Part shown: positions 17,599-26,932 of the stretch, piece by piece
Layout of the letters: each line of letters begins with the position of its first letter
How positions within the stretch are numbered: the stretch's first letter is position 1
Source: Clostridia bacterium
Lineage (GTDB): Bacteria; Bacillota; Clostridia; Oscillospirales; Acutalibacteraceae
NCBI GenBank assembly: GCA_017624675.1
Contig: JAGAMO010000009.1
Location: 216,801-280,800, forward strand
Direction: 5' to 3'
Length of the DNA stretch: 64,000 nucleotides
Notes under the pieces: generated by a model
Told to the model about the DNA's origin: nothing
Databases searched by the model: none
What the model saw: the letters and a program-made list of their open reading frames with translations, nothing else
Program-made: the position numbers and the translations under genes

Positions 17599-18356
17599 TA
17601 ACAAAAAGAATTATCCCTTGTCTTGATGTCCGCAACGGGCGTGTTGTTAAGGGTGTGAATTTCGAGAATTTAAATGATGTTTCCTCTCCCGTGGAGCTTG
17701 GAAAATATTACAGTGACTGCGGTGCAGACGAGCTTGTTTTCTACGACATTACCGCGTCGAGCGACGGCAGGAAGTTATTTACCGACATTTTAAAAGAGGT
17801 TGCAAAAAATATTTTTATTCCCCTTACTGTTGGCGGCGGAATTAACACAATTGAAGACTTTGACCGAGTTTTAAAGTGCGGAGCCGACAAGGTAAGCGTA
17901 AACTCAGGCGCAATTAAAAACCCCGATTTAATAAACGAGGCTGCCCGTAAATACGGCAACCAGTGTGTTGTAATTTCGGTTGATGCCAAACGTGTTGACG
18001 GGGAATTCCGTGTTTTCGCCAAGGGCGGACGGGAGGACACCGGCATTGAGGCTATCGGTTGGATTAAAGAGTGTGTCCAGCGAGGAGCAGGTGAGGTTGT
18101 TATAAACTCAATCGACACCGACGGCGTTAAAAAAGGCTTTGACCTTGAAATGCTAAAAGCTGTGAGACAGGCTGTAAATGTTCCCGTTATCGCCTCGGGC
18201 GGTGCAGGTTCAAGCGAGGACTTCGTAACTCTCTTTAAAGAAATTCCCGACATTGATGCGGGTCTTGCCGCTTCTATTTTCCACTTCGGTCAGGTTAAAA
18301 TTGCCGACCTTAAACAAACCTTAAAAGACAATGACATTTTAGTAAGGAGCATTTAA
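17595..18356 (+). CDS. hisF: Imidazole glycerol phosphate synthase, cyclase subunit
   Basis: A barrel enzyme that makes IGP and AICAR from PRFAR and ammonia delivered by HisH. 253 residues. D11 in PCLDVRNGR and the Asp in VISVDAKRV (about 130) are the acid-base pair; TVGGGINT and [11 protein letters not shown] are the phosphate-binding loops. One base separates it from hisIE. Confidence 0.97.
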   Translation: MITKRIIPCLDVRNGRVVKGVNFENLNDVSSPVELGKYYSDCGADELVFYDITASSDGRKLFTDILKEVAKNIFIPLTVGGGINTIEDFDRVLKCGADKVSVNSGAIKNPDLINEAARKYGNQCVVISVDAKRVDGEFRVFAKGGREDTGIEAIGWIKECVQRGAGEVVINSIDTDGVKKGFDLEMLKAVRQAVNVPVIASGGAGSSEDFVTLFKEIPDIDAGLAASIFHFGQVKIADLKQTLKDNDILVRSI

Positions 18357-18357
18357 A

Positions 18358-19005
18358 ATGATTGATATAAACAGCTTGAAATTTGACGAAAAGGGACTTA
18401 TCCCCGCCGTTGTGGTGGACGCGCACTCCAAAAAAGTGCTGACTGTGGCATATATGAACGCCGAAAGCCTTAAAATTTCTATTGAAAAAGAAATGACCTG
18501 TTTTTTCAGCCGTTCAAGAAACGAGCTTTGGCTTAAAGGTGAAACCAGCGGAAACTATCAGCACATTGTTTCAATAACTGCCGACTGTGACGGCGACGCA
18601 CTGGTTGTTATGGTGGAAAAAGAGGGTCCTGCTTGTCATTTAGGCACCGATTCTTGCTTCACAAATGAAATTTTCAAAAGCGAAACCAGAGAAGAATACT
18701 CCCTCGATGTTCTTTACGATATGTTGGCCGAGCGCAAACAAAAAATGCCCGAGGGCTCATACACCACCTACCTTTTCTCAAAGGGTGTTGACAAAATACT
18801 CAAAAAGGTGGGCGAGGAGTCAACCGAGGTTATAATCGGAGCTAAATCGGGCGACAAGGCAGAGACAATTTATGAAATTGCCGACCTTACATATCACGTT
18901 ATGGTGCTTATGAACGAGATGGGCATAAGTCTTGAAGAAGTAAGAAAGGAACTCGCTTCCCGTCACATTATCGACCACAAGGTAAAACAAGAAAAAATGG
19001 TATAA
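18358..19005 (+). CDS. hisIE: Bifunctional phosphoribosyl-AMP cyclohydrolase / phosphoribosyl-ATP pyrophosphohydrolase
   Basis: It performs the second and third steps of the pathway. Residues about 1-112 are HisI, with the zinc and magnesium segments [13 protein letters not shown] and [10 protein letters not shown]. Residues about 118-210 are HisE, an all-alpha pyrophosphohydrolase with [11 protein letters not shown] and [13 protein letters not shown]. The fused form is common. It is the last his gene; a two-way terminator follows at once. With hisZG, D, C, B, H, A and F, the operon lacks only a histidinol-phosphate phosphatase. Confidence 0.96.
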   Translation: MIDINSLKFDEKGLIPAVVVDAHSKKVLTVAYMNAESLKISIEKEMTCFFSRSRNELWLKGETSGNYQHIVSITADCDGDALVVMVEKEGPACHLGTDSCFTNEIFKSETREEYSLDVLYDMLAERKQKMPEGSYTTYLFSKGVDKILKKVGEESTEVIIGAKSGDKAETIYEIADLTYHVMVLMNEMGISLEEVRKELASRHIIDHKVKQEKMV

Positions 19006-19008
19006 ATT

Positions 19009-19034
19009 AAACCCCCAATTATTTGGGGGTTTTG
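19009..19034. terminator. Bidirectional terminator between hisIE and the VanZ-fusion gene
   Basis: AACCCCCAA (19010-19018) pairs with TTGGGGGTT (19023-19031) around a short loop and is followed by TTTGTTTATT on the + strand; A-rich bases on the left side serve the minus strand. Confidence 0.85.
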
Positions 19035-19035
19035 T

Positions 19036-20757
19036 TTATTCAAATAATTTAAATTCGCTGTAAATATCCTTGCGGTGTTTAGCATCATTTATGGTTTTTA
19101 TGCTGTCGGCTTTGCGTTTCTTAGTTGCCACCAAGAAAAGATATTTGGCCGATGTGTAAACCACACCAAAGGGCAACAAAACGGGGTGTTCTTTAACGAA
19201 TTTTACCTCTCGTCTGGTCTTCTCTGTAAGGGTTTTAAAAACCTGTAAAATCGGGTTTTTTCGGTCAACCGAGCCGTCTTTGCGGTCGGCAATATACTTG
19301 ATTTGAGTGTAGCGGTCGGCGTCCTTTGTACCAAAATTTCCACCCGAGAAAATATCAGAAAAAACATTTTCTAAAAGACTTTTTTCGACATTTTCCACCC
19401 ACACTTTTTTCTCACAGCCAAGATATTCTACGCAAACGGCAGTTAAAATTCTTGCAAATTCCCAAAGACCCATTTCCTTTAAGGGTCCTTCAAAGGTTTC
19501 GGTCATTTCCGCTTCGGAAACCGAGTTTATAAACACCGCCCAGTCGCAAAGATGTCTAAGTCCCACGCCCTCTCTTATCAAGTGGGTGGCGGTGTGCAAA
19601 AGTAAAATAACGCCGTGGTGGAATTTGCTTGGCACCAAACACTCGCCGTTTTGGGTTTTTATCAGTTCGGCATTTTCAATTACATTTAAATATTTACTAA
19701 AAACCTCCGCCTTATTTTCGGGTATTCCGCCAACCGAGAAATGCACCTCGCATTTAGATTCGGCTTCACCTTTTTTTCTTATAAAAGCAATGTGACCGTG
19801 GTCTTTTTCCAAAGAATCTAACGCTTTATATCCAATTTTCTCTAACGCCGAATTAACCACTTTAATGTCTTTAGGGTAAACCAGAATATCGGTATCGCCC
19901 ATCGTTCTAAGTAGTGGCTCTTTATAATATTTTGCCGATGCCACACCCTTAAAAGCAACATATTTTATACCCTTTTCACTCAAGGCTCTATGTATTTCGC
20001 TGTGGTCGAAAGAGACACGCATATTTTCAGCAATTCTTTGCAAAAATTGAGGCTCAGCGGTATAATTTTCGCCCGAAACCGCCTCTAAGGCAGTGCAAAC
20101 CAAGGGGTAAACCGTTTGGCGGTTTGCCTCTTTTAAAATTTCCCCAGCTTTAAACTCTTTTGTCTGAGTTTCCTTGCCAAAAAGAGCAAAGGAACAAAGG
20201 TGTGAAAATGCAGTTTGCAAATTCTTTGAAGCTTCTTTCATTTTTGTTTCTTTTCCTTTTAAAAATCCGTATAGCAAATACCCCAAAGCGCCTGTCACAG
20301 CACCTAAGGTATTGAAAATAACATCGTCGGTTTCACATTTGCCGAGGGACAAATAAAACTGCACCCATTCGACAAAAACCGACAAAATAAACGCCGACAA
20401 TACAGTAAATAAAACATTAATTTTCTTGAAAGATTTTGATAAAACATAGGGCAAAGCGATACCGAAAGGCAGATATAACGCCCAGTTCATTAAAACCGAG
20501 CGATACATTTCAGGTTGTTTTTGAGCCTCTATAAAACTGTAAAAAGGTCTTAATTCCAACGCAATCACATTACCATTTCTTGAAAAAACAGTTAACTGCA
20601 AAATCGCCAAAACGGAAAGTACAAACAGCAAAAAATTAAATACCTTAATCCATTTCTTACTGCTGAAAATTAAATTTAAAAAAGCATAGAGAATTGTAAA
20701 AACAACCAAACTCACAAAAAACGGAAACAGCGGTCTTGCGTAAATCCAGTGAATCAT
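19036..20757 (-). CDS. VanZ-like membrane domain fused to an NTP_transf_5-type nucleotidyltransferase domain
   Basis: A 573-residue two-part protein. Residues 1-168 form a VanZ-like membrane unit with about five hydrophobic segments and the family pattern: Arg-Pro-Phe near 70-72, NWALYLPFG at 91-99, Glu130, Gln133, and DDVIFNTLG at 144-152. From about 175 to 573 the protein is soluble. It contains VAFKGVASAKYY and TMGDTDILVYP (Asp288 and Asp290, likely metal-binding), the mark of the uncharacterised nucleotidyltransferase family PF14907, often found near surface-glycan genes. The product of either half is unknown. It overlaps the upstream gtrA-like gene by 4 bases. A fusion is the simplest reading, as the frame is uninterrupted. 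Confidence 0.8.
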   Translation of the reverse strand: MIHWIYARPLFPFFVSLVVFTILYAFLNLIFSSKKWIKVFNFLLFVLSVLAILQLTVFSRNGNVIALELRPFYSFIEAQKQPEMYRSVLMNWALYLPFGIALPYVLSKSFKKINVLFTVLSAFILSVFVEWVQFYLSLGKCETDDVIFNTLGAVTGALGYLLYGFLKGKETKMKEASKNLQTAFSHLCSFALFGKETQTKEFKAGEILKEANRQTVYPLVCTALEAVSGENYTAEPQFLQRIAENMRVSFDHSEIHRALSEKGIKYVAFKGVASAKYYKEPLLRTMGDTDILVYPKDIKVVNSALEKIGYKALDSLEKDHGHIAFIRKKGEAESKCEVHFSVGGIPENKAEVFSKYLNVIENAELIKTQNGECLVPSKFHHGVILLLHTATHLIREGVGLRHLCDWAVFINSVSEAEMTETFEGPLKEMGLWEFARILTAVCVEYLGCEKKVWVENVEKSLLENVFSDIFSGGNFGTKDADRYTQIKYIADRKDGSVDRKNPILQVFKTLTEKTRREVKFVKEHPVLLPFGVVYTSAKYLFLVATKKRKADSIKTINDAKHRKDIYSEFKLFE

Positions 20758-21248
20758 AATTTACCGCCTTCTTCGGGCTTTGACTTTGACCCAAAAGCCC
20801 AAAATCTATTAAGCAAAAAGTTAATGGGTATGGTTATAAGCAAATTAAGAAAAGGTCCCAAAAGTTCGGGCAAATGGAGTATTTCCACCCACAAGACAAG
20901 CAAAACGGTGGTTAAGCCCAGACCAGTTATTCCATAGGACAAAACGGTCTTGACAAAAGACCGCAAAAGTGAGCGTTTTTCACCCAGACGGGTTTTGAAA
21001 ACATACTTGTTATTCCAATAAAAAGCATTCGTAACGCTAATCAGAAAGGCAATAAGGTTTGCCAAAACATAATTTAACCTTAAAAATACAAGCAAAGCGT
21101 AAACCGCATAATGAATCAGCGTATTTGAAACGCCAACCACGCAAAACTCAATAAACTGCACTGCTTTTTGCTGAATTTTTTTTGGAATTTTCAAAAAAGA
21201 CATAATTTTAAGGAGCAGATTTTCGAAAAACTTTATAATCTTTTCCAT
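20754..21248 (-). CDS. GtrA-like membrane protein
   Basis: A 164-residue protein with four membrane segments after a basic N-terminal stretch (about 1-28). QFIEFCVVGVSNTLIHYAV and the later NFLLNRFWAF near the C-terminus are typical of GtrA (PF04138), small proteins thought to help move lipid-linked sugars across the membrane. AGGGGAG lies before the ATG. It is coupled to the VanZ/nucleotidyltransferase fusion by a 4-base overlap, so the two may act together on a cell-surface glycan or lipid. Confidence 0.88.
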   Translation of the reverse strand: MEKIIKFFENLLLKIMSFLKIPKKIQQKAVQFIEFCVVGVSNTLIHYAVYALLVFLRLNYVLANLIAFLISVTNAFYWNNKYVFKTRLGEKRSLLRSFVKTVLSYGITGLGLTTVLLVLWVEILHLPELLGPFLNLLITIPINFLLNRFWAFGSKSKPEEGGKL

Positions 21249-21331
21249 ATCCGCTCCCCTTTCTTAAAATATTAAACTATTTATAGTTTACACGAAATTT
21301 TCTCTAAAGTCAACGAGGTTATATATTACAT

Positions 21332-21360
21332 AAAAAAACAAAGCCCCTTTCGGGGCTTTG
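21332..21360 (-). terminator. Rho-independent terminator after thrC
   Basis: On the minus strand CAAAGCCCC and GGGGCTTTG form a 9-base stem with a 4-base loop (21339-21360), followed by TGTTTTTTTA. It begins six bases after the thrC stop. Confidence 0.9.
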
Positions 21361-21365
21361 AAATC

Positions 21366-22859
21366 TTAGTTTTCTATCCTCAAATTTGCATAAACAGAAG
21401 CCAACATCTCGTCCTTATTGCGAAGCTCGTTAAATCTTACTTCGGCAGTTTCAAGCGCTTTAATCTGTTCGGGAATTTCAGTGTTTGTAACCTCAGACAA
21501 GATTTTAGCGTTTTCAAACTCGTTGTCAACAGCCTTGTCGCTTACAGCCTCAAGAACACTTCTTACAAACTTGTAAGGAGATGCGGTTGATGCTACAACC
21601 ACTGTTCTGTCATCACCTGTTTCCTTTAGATACTGATTATAAACATCCAAAGCAACAGCGGTGTGGGTATCAACAAGATAACCGTATTCACCAAAATATT
21701 TTGCTACTGTTTCAACAGTAGCCTTGTCATCACAGCAACCTGCCCAGAATAATTCGCCAAGCTTTTCTTTAACTTCGCCGTCTACAGTAAAGGTGCCGTT
21801 TTCAGCCAAGTTTGCCTGAAGTCGTGCTACAAATTTATCGTCATTATTTGAAAGTTCAAACAACATTCTTTCAAGGTTGCTTGAAATCAAGATATCCATT
21901 GAAGGAGTGATGGTGGTATAGAAATCACGGTTGCGGTCATATTTGCCTGTTCTTATAAAGTCGGTAAGAACATTGTTAGCATTAGAAGCGCAAATGAGTT
22001 TGTTTACGGGCACACCCATCTTCTTTGCATAGTAAGCCGCTAAAATGTTTCCGAAGTTACCTGTAGGAACAACAACATTAAATCCGTTTTCCTTAATCTT
22101 TTCGTCTTCTGCGAGTAAATCGCAGTAAGCAGAAATATAATATACAATCTGAGGAACAAGTCTGCCCCAGTTGATTGAGTTTGCCGATGAGAAAAGCATA
22201 CCGTTTTCAAGCAATTTTTCTTTAACTGCGTTGTCGGTAAATATCTTTTTAACGCCTGACTGCGCATCGTCGAAATTGCCCTTAATTGCGCAAACATGAA
22301 CATTGTCGCCCTTTTGGGTATCCATCTGCAATTTTTGCATTGGGCTTACACCGTCACTTGGATAGAACACCAAAATTTCGGTGTTTTCAACATCCTTAAA
22401 GCCTTCAAGTGCAGCTTTACCTGTATCGCCCGATGTAGCAACAAGAATAACTGCCTTTTTGCCGCCGTTTACCTTTTTAGCAGCGGTTGTAAGCAAATAA
22501 GGCAAAATCTGCAAAGCTAAATCTTTAAATGCGCAGGTAGGACCGTGCCACAATTCAAGTATTTTCTGATTTTCGCCAACGGCTGACATGGGAGCCGGAA
22601 GCTCGTTATCAAAGGTGCCAGTATATGCGCCGTTTACGCAATAATCAACCTCTTCCTCTGTAAAGTCGTTAAGGAAATTGCTTAAAACATACTTTGCTCT
22701 GCCTTTATAATCTAATTTTTTGAGTGCATTAAAATCGTCTTCTGTAAAAAGAGGGAAAGTATCGGGAACAAAAAGTCCTCCCTCTGCCGAAATGCCCTGA
22801 GCAATGGCTTTTGCGGCAGAAACCTTTATAGATTTATCTCTTGTGCTTATGTAATTCAT
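21366..22859 (-). CDS. thrC: Threonine synthase
   Basis: A PLP enzyme making threonine from O-phosphohomoserine. 497 residues, the long form. The N-terminal YISTRDKS and the PLP lysine K112 in LWHGPTCAFKDLALQ are diagnostic; ATSGDTGKAALEGF and VPTGNFGN hold the phosphate and cofactor. AGGAGA precedes the ATG. hom and thrB are not in the window. It is last in a run with lysR, a UPF0126 channel gene, kbl and tdh, which degrade threonine, so synthesis and breakdown genes are neighbours (see findings). Confidence 0.95.
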   Translation of the reverse strand: MNYISTRDKSIKVSAAKAIAQGISAEGGLFVPDTFPLFTEDDFNALKKLDYKGRAKYVLSNFLNDFTEEEVDYCVNGAYTGTFDNELPAPMSAVGENQKILELWHGPTCAFKDLALQILPYLLTTAAKKVNGGKKAVILVATSGDTGKAALEGFKDVENTEILVFYPSDGVSPMQKLQMDTQKGDNVHVCAIKGNFDDAQSGVKKIFTDNAVKEKLLENGMLFSSANSINWGRLVPQIVYYISAYCDLLAEDEKIKENGFNVVVPTGNFGNILAAYYAKKMGVPVNKLICASNANNVLTDFIRTGKYDRNRDFYTTITPSMDILISSNLERMLFELSNNDDKFVARLQANLAENGTFTVDGEVKEKLGELFWAGCCDDKATVETVAKYFGEYGYLVDTHTAVALDVYNQYLKETGDDRTVVVASTASPYKFVRSVLEAVSDKAVDNEFENAKILSEVTNTEIPEQIKALETAEVRFNELRNKDEMLASVYANLRIEN

Positions 22860-22893
22860 AGTTTGTCTCCTATTGTTTTTTCTTTATATTACC

Positions 22894-23808
22894 TCAATTT
22901 TTACCGTTTGTATAGTCTTTTACGGAAAAATTTAACATTTCTATAAATGTTTTTGTGAGTTTTGATGTGTTTATGTCGCTTCTTAGAATATAGCCGATTG
23001 TGTAATGGTCTTCACTTTCAAAGGGTATGCTTACTATTCTGCCCTCGTTAAGCAAGGAGGGCATAATACCCGTGCCAACAGTATAACAGTCGGTAGAAAG
23101 CAACACATTCATAAGACTTGCTCTGTCACTTATTTCTATATGCTTGTCACTATGGATTTCAACAATTTCCTCGGCGAAAAAGGAGACGCTGTGTTCCCCT
23201 TGCTCGTACGAAACGAAGGGATAATTTCCAAGCGTTTCCAAGGAAATTTCGCTCTTGTCAGCAAGCGGATGGTTTTTTCTCACAAAGATATGAGGTGAAG
23301 CTTCCAAAAAGGGTGTGAAAAGCAAATTCTTTTTCTTTAAATAACGCTGCATAATACCGATATCGCTTGATTTTATAGCAATAATTCCGATATCGCAATA
23401 GGCTGTTTCGGTTTCCCTTATAACATCATAGGTTTTCATTTCACGCAAAGAATAATCAAAAAACTCGTCTTTGGTCTGATTAACCAGATTTCCAAAAATA
23501 TCTGCCACAAAGTCATAATGCTGTGTTGAAACATATAAGCGTTTGCGGTTTTTATCACGGGAATATCGGTTGACTATAAAATCATTTTGTTCTGCAAGTT
23601 GCTTAGCATATCTTACGAACTCGGCGCCATCTTCTGTTAAAGAAATTCCATTGCCTGCTCTTTCAAAAATTTTAATGTTTAATTCCTGCTCCAAAGATTT
23701 GACGCTGACAGATAGACTTGACTGAGCCACGAAAAGCTGTTTTGCAGCTTCGTTGAGCGAACCGCATTCTGCAATTTTTAAAACATATTTACATTGCTGT
23801 ATAGTCAT
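22894..23808 (-). CDS. LysR-family transcriptional regulator
   Basis: 304 residues with an N-terminal winged helix-turn-helix (about 3-60: SLNEAAKQLFVAQSSLSVSVKSLEQEL) and a periplasmic-binding-protein-like effector domain (about 90-290). GGAGGAT precedes the ATG. It lies 18 bases after the UPF0126 gene and 34 before thrC, in the same direction, so it is probably cotranscribed rather than divergent, which is less usual for LysR regulators. Likely targets are the threonine/glycine genes around it; effector unknown. Confidence 0.88.
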   Translation of the reverse strand: MTIQQCKYVLKIAECGSLNEAAKQLFVAQSSLSVSVKSLEQELNIKIFERAGNGISLTEDGAEFVRYAKQLAEQNDFIVNRYSRDKNRKRLYVSTQHYDFVADIFGNLVNQTKDEFFDYSLREMKTYDVIRETETAYCDIGIIAIKSSDIGIMQRYLKKKNLLFTPFLEASPHIFVRKNHPLADKSEISLETLGNYPFVSYEQGEHSVSFFAEEIVEIHSDKHIEISDRASLMNVLLSTDCYTVGTGIMPSLLNEGRIVSIPFESEDHYTIGYILRSDINTSKLTKTFIEMLNFSVKDYTNGKN

Positions 23809-23826
23809 TTTCTATCCTCCGTCCTT

Positions 23827-24474
23827 TTATTCTTCAACAATAACCTTTGGCAGCTTCCAATGAAATTTCGTTGCCAGAATTCTTATTAATATTATTATAC
23901 CAACCGAAATGAAAACTGCAACAGTTTTGTTAAGATAAATTCTTGTATAGAAATATAAACAACCGCCTATTGCAGATGCTAATGCGTATATATGTTTTCT
24001 TAAAACATAGGGTGTTTTGTCAACCAAAACATCACGAATAATACCACCACCGATACCGGTTAAGACACCCGCCGATATTGCAAAGACGGGATAGTTTGAA
24101 AATTCATAAGTAATTGCACTTTCAACACCCGTGACGGTGAATGCCGCCAAACCTATCGCATCGAAGAAATTGTTAACAACCTCAAGTCTTCTTCTGAAAT
24201 CTGTGAATGATTTTCTTCTTAAATAGGAAAAAACAAATGCCAAAACACAGGTTACGGCTGCAATAGCCAAAAAGAATGTGTTAGAGAAAATGGCGGGTGG
24301 GAATCTGCCCATTAAAATATCTCTCGATATTCCTCCGCCAACAGCCGTGACACAACCGACGAAAATTACGCCGAACAAATCAAGGCTTCCTTTAACGGCA
24401 ACCAAAGAGCCCGATACCGCAAAAGCAACCGTACCTACTATTTCCATAATGAAAATTATAATTGTATCATTCAT
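23827..24474 (-). CDS. UPF0126/TRIC-family membrane protein, likely glycine transporter
   Basis: 215 residues, about seven membrane segments, built from two repeats that each contain the GxGGGxxRDxL pattern: VGGGISRDILMGR near 47-59 and GIGGGIIRDVLVDK near 132-145. This is the family called UPF0126, YicG or bacterial TRIC; it has been described as cation channels and, from mutant fitness data in other bacteria, as glycine transporters. It lies 3 bases after kbl, whose pathway yields glycine, which favours the glycine role here. Confidence 0.88.
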   Translation of the reverse strand: MNDTIIIFIMEIVGTVAFAVSGSLVAVKGSLDLFGVIFVGCVTAVGGGISRDILMGRFPPAIFSNTFFLAIAAVTCVLAFVFSYLRRKSFTDFRRRLEVVNNFFDAIGLAAFTVTGVESAITYEFSNYPVFAISAGVLTGIGGGIIRDVLVDKTPYVLRKHIYALASAIGGCLYFYTRIYLNKTVAVFISVGIIILIRILATKFHWKLPKVIVEE

Positions 24475-24477
24475 ACA

Positions 24478-25659
24478 TTATAATCCCATTTCTTCCTTAA
24501 CCTGCTTGAAGCATTCTACAATGTAATTAATATCTTCTTCGCTTAAAGCGGCAGACATCTGTGTTCTGATTCTTGCCTTACCTCTCGGAACAACGGGATA
24601 GGAGAAAGCAACCACATAAACGCCCTTTTCCATCATTCTTTTTGCCATTTCAACAGCCTTGTGCTCGTCATAAAGCATAACGGGGATAATGGGAGTTCCT
24701 GCATCGATTACATCTAAACCGATTTCCTTTATCTTGGTTGCAAACAACTTTGTGTTGTTGAACAATTTTTCTCTGATAGAAGTGTCGCTCTCCAACATTT
24801 CCAAAACTTTAATTGAACCTGCAACAACTGCGGGAGCCATGGTATTAGAGAAAAGATAGGGACGTGAACGCTGACGCAAAAGGTCGATGATTTCCTGTCT
24901 GCCCGAAGTGAAACCGCCCGAAGCGCCGCCTAAAGCCTTACCGAAGGTACCTGTGATAATATCAACTCTGCCGCTTACACCGCAGTACTCAGGAGTACCT
25001 CTGCCGGTGTCACCCATAAAACCTGCAGCGTGACTGTCGTCAACCATAACAAGTGCGTCATACTCATCAGCCAAATCGCAAATTGCTTTAAGGTTTGCAA
25101 CAATACCGTCCATTGAGAAAACACCGTCGGTAGCAATAAGCTTAATTCTGCAATTCTTTGCTTCCTCAAGCTTGGCTCGTAAATCTTCCATATTATTGTT
25201 CTTATAACGGAAACGCTTTGCCTTGCAAAGTCTTACGCCGTCAATAATACTTGCGTGGTTTAATTCGTCACTGATAATAGCGTCTTCGTCTGTAAGTAAA
25301 GTCTCAAACAAACCGCCGTTTGCATCGAAGCAAGAAGAATAAAGAATAGTATCCTCTGTACCTAAAAATGCGCTTAATTTCTTCTCTAAGTTTTTATGTA
25401 GCTCCTGTGTGCCGCAAATAAATCTAACCGAAGAAAGACCGTAACCGTAGTTATCATAGCTTTCTTTGGCGGCTTTTATAACCTCGGGGTTATTGCCAAG
25501 ACCTAAATAGTTGTTGGCGCACATATTTATAACTTCCTTACCGTCAGAAAGCTTAACCCTTGCGCCCTGAGGAGTGGTTATGATTTTTTCGTTTTTGGTA
25601 AGACCCTCTTTTTCGATAGTCTCACAAGTTTCTCTGAAATACTTTAATGCTGTTTTCAT
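24478..25659 (-). CDS. kbl: Glycine C-acetyltransferase (2-amino-3-ketobutyrate CoA ligase)
   Basis: A PLP enzyme of the alpha-oxoamine synthase family. With CoA it cleaves 2-amino-3-ketobutyrate, the product of Tdh, to glycine and acetyl-CoA. 393 residues. [11 protein letters not shown] near 50-60, [16 protein letters not shown] near 77-92, DDSHA at 207-211, and the PLP lysine K241 in [13 protein letters not shown] are present. AGGGTG precedes the ATG. It sits 9 bases downstream of tdh, the usual pairing, which excludes an 8-amino-7-oxononanoate synthase role. Confidence 0.94.
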   Translation of the reverse strand: MKTALKYFRETCETIEKEGLTKNEKIITTPQGARVKLSDGKEVINMCANNYLGLGNNPEVIKAAKESYDNYGYGLSSVRFICGTQELHKNLEKKLSAFLGTEDTILYSSCFDANGGLFETLLTDEDAIISDELNHASIIDGVRLCKAKRFRYKNNNMEDLRAKLEEAKNCRIKLIATDGVFSMDGIVANLKAICDLADEYDALVMVDDSHAAGFMGDTGRGTPEYCGVSGRVDIITGTFGKALGGASGGFTSGRQEIIDLLRQRSRPYLFSNTMAPAVVAGSIKVLEMLESDTSIREKLFNNTKLFATKIKEIGLDVIDAGTPIIPVMLYDEHKAVEMAKRMMEKGVYVVAFSYPVVPRGKARIRTQMSAALSEEDINYIVECFKQVKEEMGL

Positions 25660-25668
25660 TTTTTCACC

Positions 25669-26703
25669 CTATTTCAAATTAGTCCAGTCAAGAATAACCT
25701 TACCTGCTTTACCGCTGTTCATAGCCTCGAAGCCTTGCTCGTAATCTCTTACATCCAGTCTGTGAGTAATAATATCGGAAATATCAAGACCGCCTTGAAG
25801 CATTGCAGACATTTTATACCAGGTTTCGCTCATTTCTCTGCCGTAAATACCCTTTATAATAAGACCGTTGAATATAATTTTATTCCAGTCAATTTTAGCG
25901 TCGTTTTTAAGAATACCGAGAAGAGCGATTTTACCGCCGTTTACCATATTATCAATCATAGTGTTAAAGGCAATTTCACTGCCCGACATTTCAAGACCAA
26001 CATCAAAGCCTTCCTTAATCAACAATTCTTCCTTGACTCTGGAAAGGTCTTCTTTTGCTGTATTTACAGTATACTCAATACCCAATTTCTTTGCCAGTTC
26101 AAGTCTTGTATCGTTTATATCGGTAATAACAACACGTCTGGCACCTGCATATTTACAAACAACAGCCGCCATAATGCCGATAGGACCTGCACCTGTGATA
26201 AGCACATCCTCACCAACAAGGTTGAAGGAAAGTGCGGTATGTACTGCGTTGCCGAATGGGTCGAAAATAGAATACATTTCTTCAGAAATGCCCTCTTCGC
26301 ATTTGCGGACATTTTCCTGAGGAATTACAAGATATTCTGCAAAAGCACCGTCACGGTTTACACCAACGCCGACAGTCTCTTTGCAAAGATGACCTTTACC
26401 TGCAAGACAGTTTCTGCACTTACCGCAAACGATATGTCCCTCACCGGAAACCAAATCACCTATTTTCCAGTTGCGAACATTCTCGCCAACCTCAACAATT
26501 TCGCCTACATATTCGTGACCGATAACTCTTGGGGTCTTGATGGTGTTTTGTGACCACTCATCCCAGTTGTAAATGTGCAAGTCAGTACCGCAGATAGCAG
26601 TTTTGTGTATCTTGATTTTTACATCGTTGTTTCCGACTGACGGCTCGGGAACATCCTCAAACCATAAGCCTTTTTCGGGGAATTTTTTTACAAGTGCTTT
26701 CAT
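25669..26703 (-). CDS. tdh: L-threonine 3-dehydrogenase
   Basis: A zinc-dependent medium-chain dehydrogenase that oxidises threonine to 2-amino-3-ketobutyrate with NAD+. The catalytic zinc ligands are in ICGTDLH and GHEYVGE; the structural zinc site is the four-Cys segment CGKCRNC with a further Cys 8 residues on; GAGPIGI binds NAD. I use the ATG at 26703 (344 residues), since AAGGAG at 26712-26717 lies 8 bases before it; a GTG at 26712 overlaps that site. First gene of the threonine/glycine run; no convincing -35/-10 pair was found upstream. Confidence 0.94.
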   Translation of the reverse strand: MKALVKKFPEKGLWFEDVPEPSVGNNDVKIKIHKTAICGTDLHIYNWDEWSQNTIKTPRVIGHEYVGEIVEVGENVRNWKIGDLVSGEGHIVCGKCRNCLAGKGHLCKETVGVGVNRDGAFAEYLVIPQENVRKCEEGISEEMYSIFDPFGNAVHTALSFNLVGEDVLITGAGPIGIMAAVVCKYAGARRVVITDINDTRLELAKKLGIEYTVNTAKEDLSRVKEELLIKEGFDVGLEMSGSEIAFNTMIDNMVNGGKIALLGILKNDAKIDWNKIIFNGLIIKGIYGREMSETWYKMSAMLQGGLDISDIITHRLDVRDYEQGFEAMNSGKAGKVILDWTNLK

Positions 26704-26847
26704 CTGAACCACTCCTTATTATTAGTCATGTTTATTATACAAAAAAACAACCGCCAAGGGTAATATCAAAAAACTATAACTGCCGTTCAAAAACAAACAA
26801 AAAACACCTTTATATTATATAACCTCTCAGGCTTTTAAGAAAATATC

Positions 26848-26876
26848 TTGTGAAAAAAGGCGTTTTGTGATATAAT
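26848..26876 (+). promoter_or_regulatory. Sigma-A promoter of ychF
   Basis: TTGTGA (26848-26853), a 17-base spacer and TATAAT (26871-26876), 56 bases before the ychF ATG. Confidence 0.8.
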
Positions 26877-26932
26877 GTAAAGGATATTTTAAAGTTTATA
26901 AATTCCCGTAACAATAAGGAGATTAAAAAAGT

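Noticed and set aside
17741-18253. A 170-codon minus-strand ORF opposite hisF
   Set aside because: Antisense shadow of a conserved barrel gene; no ribosome site or domain.
25735-26553. A 272-codon plus-strand ORF opposite tdh
   Set aside because: It is fully antisense to a gene with all zinc and NAD motifs, gives a composition typical of a shadow frame, and has no ribosome site.
26713-26832. Minus-strand promoter for tdh
   Set aside because: A TATAAT-like -10 is present on the minus strand near 26733-26738, but no -35 at a good distance; not confident enough to list.
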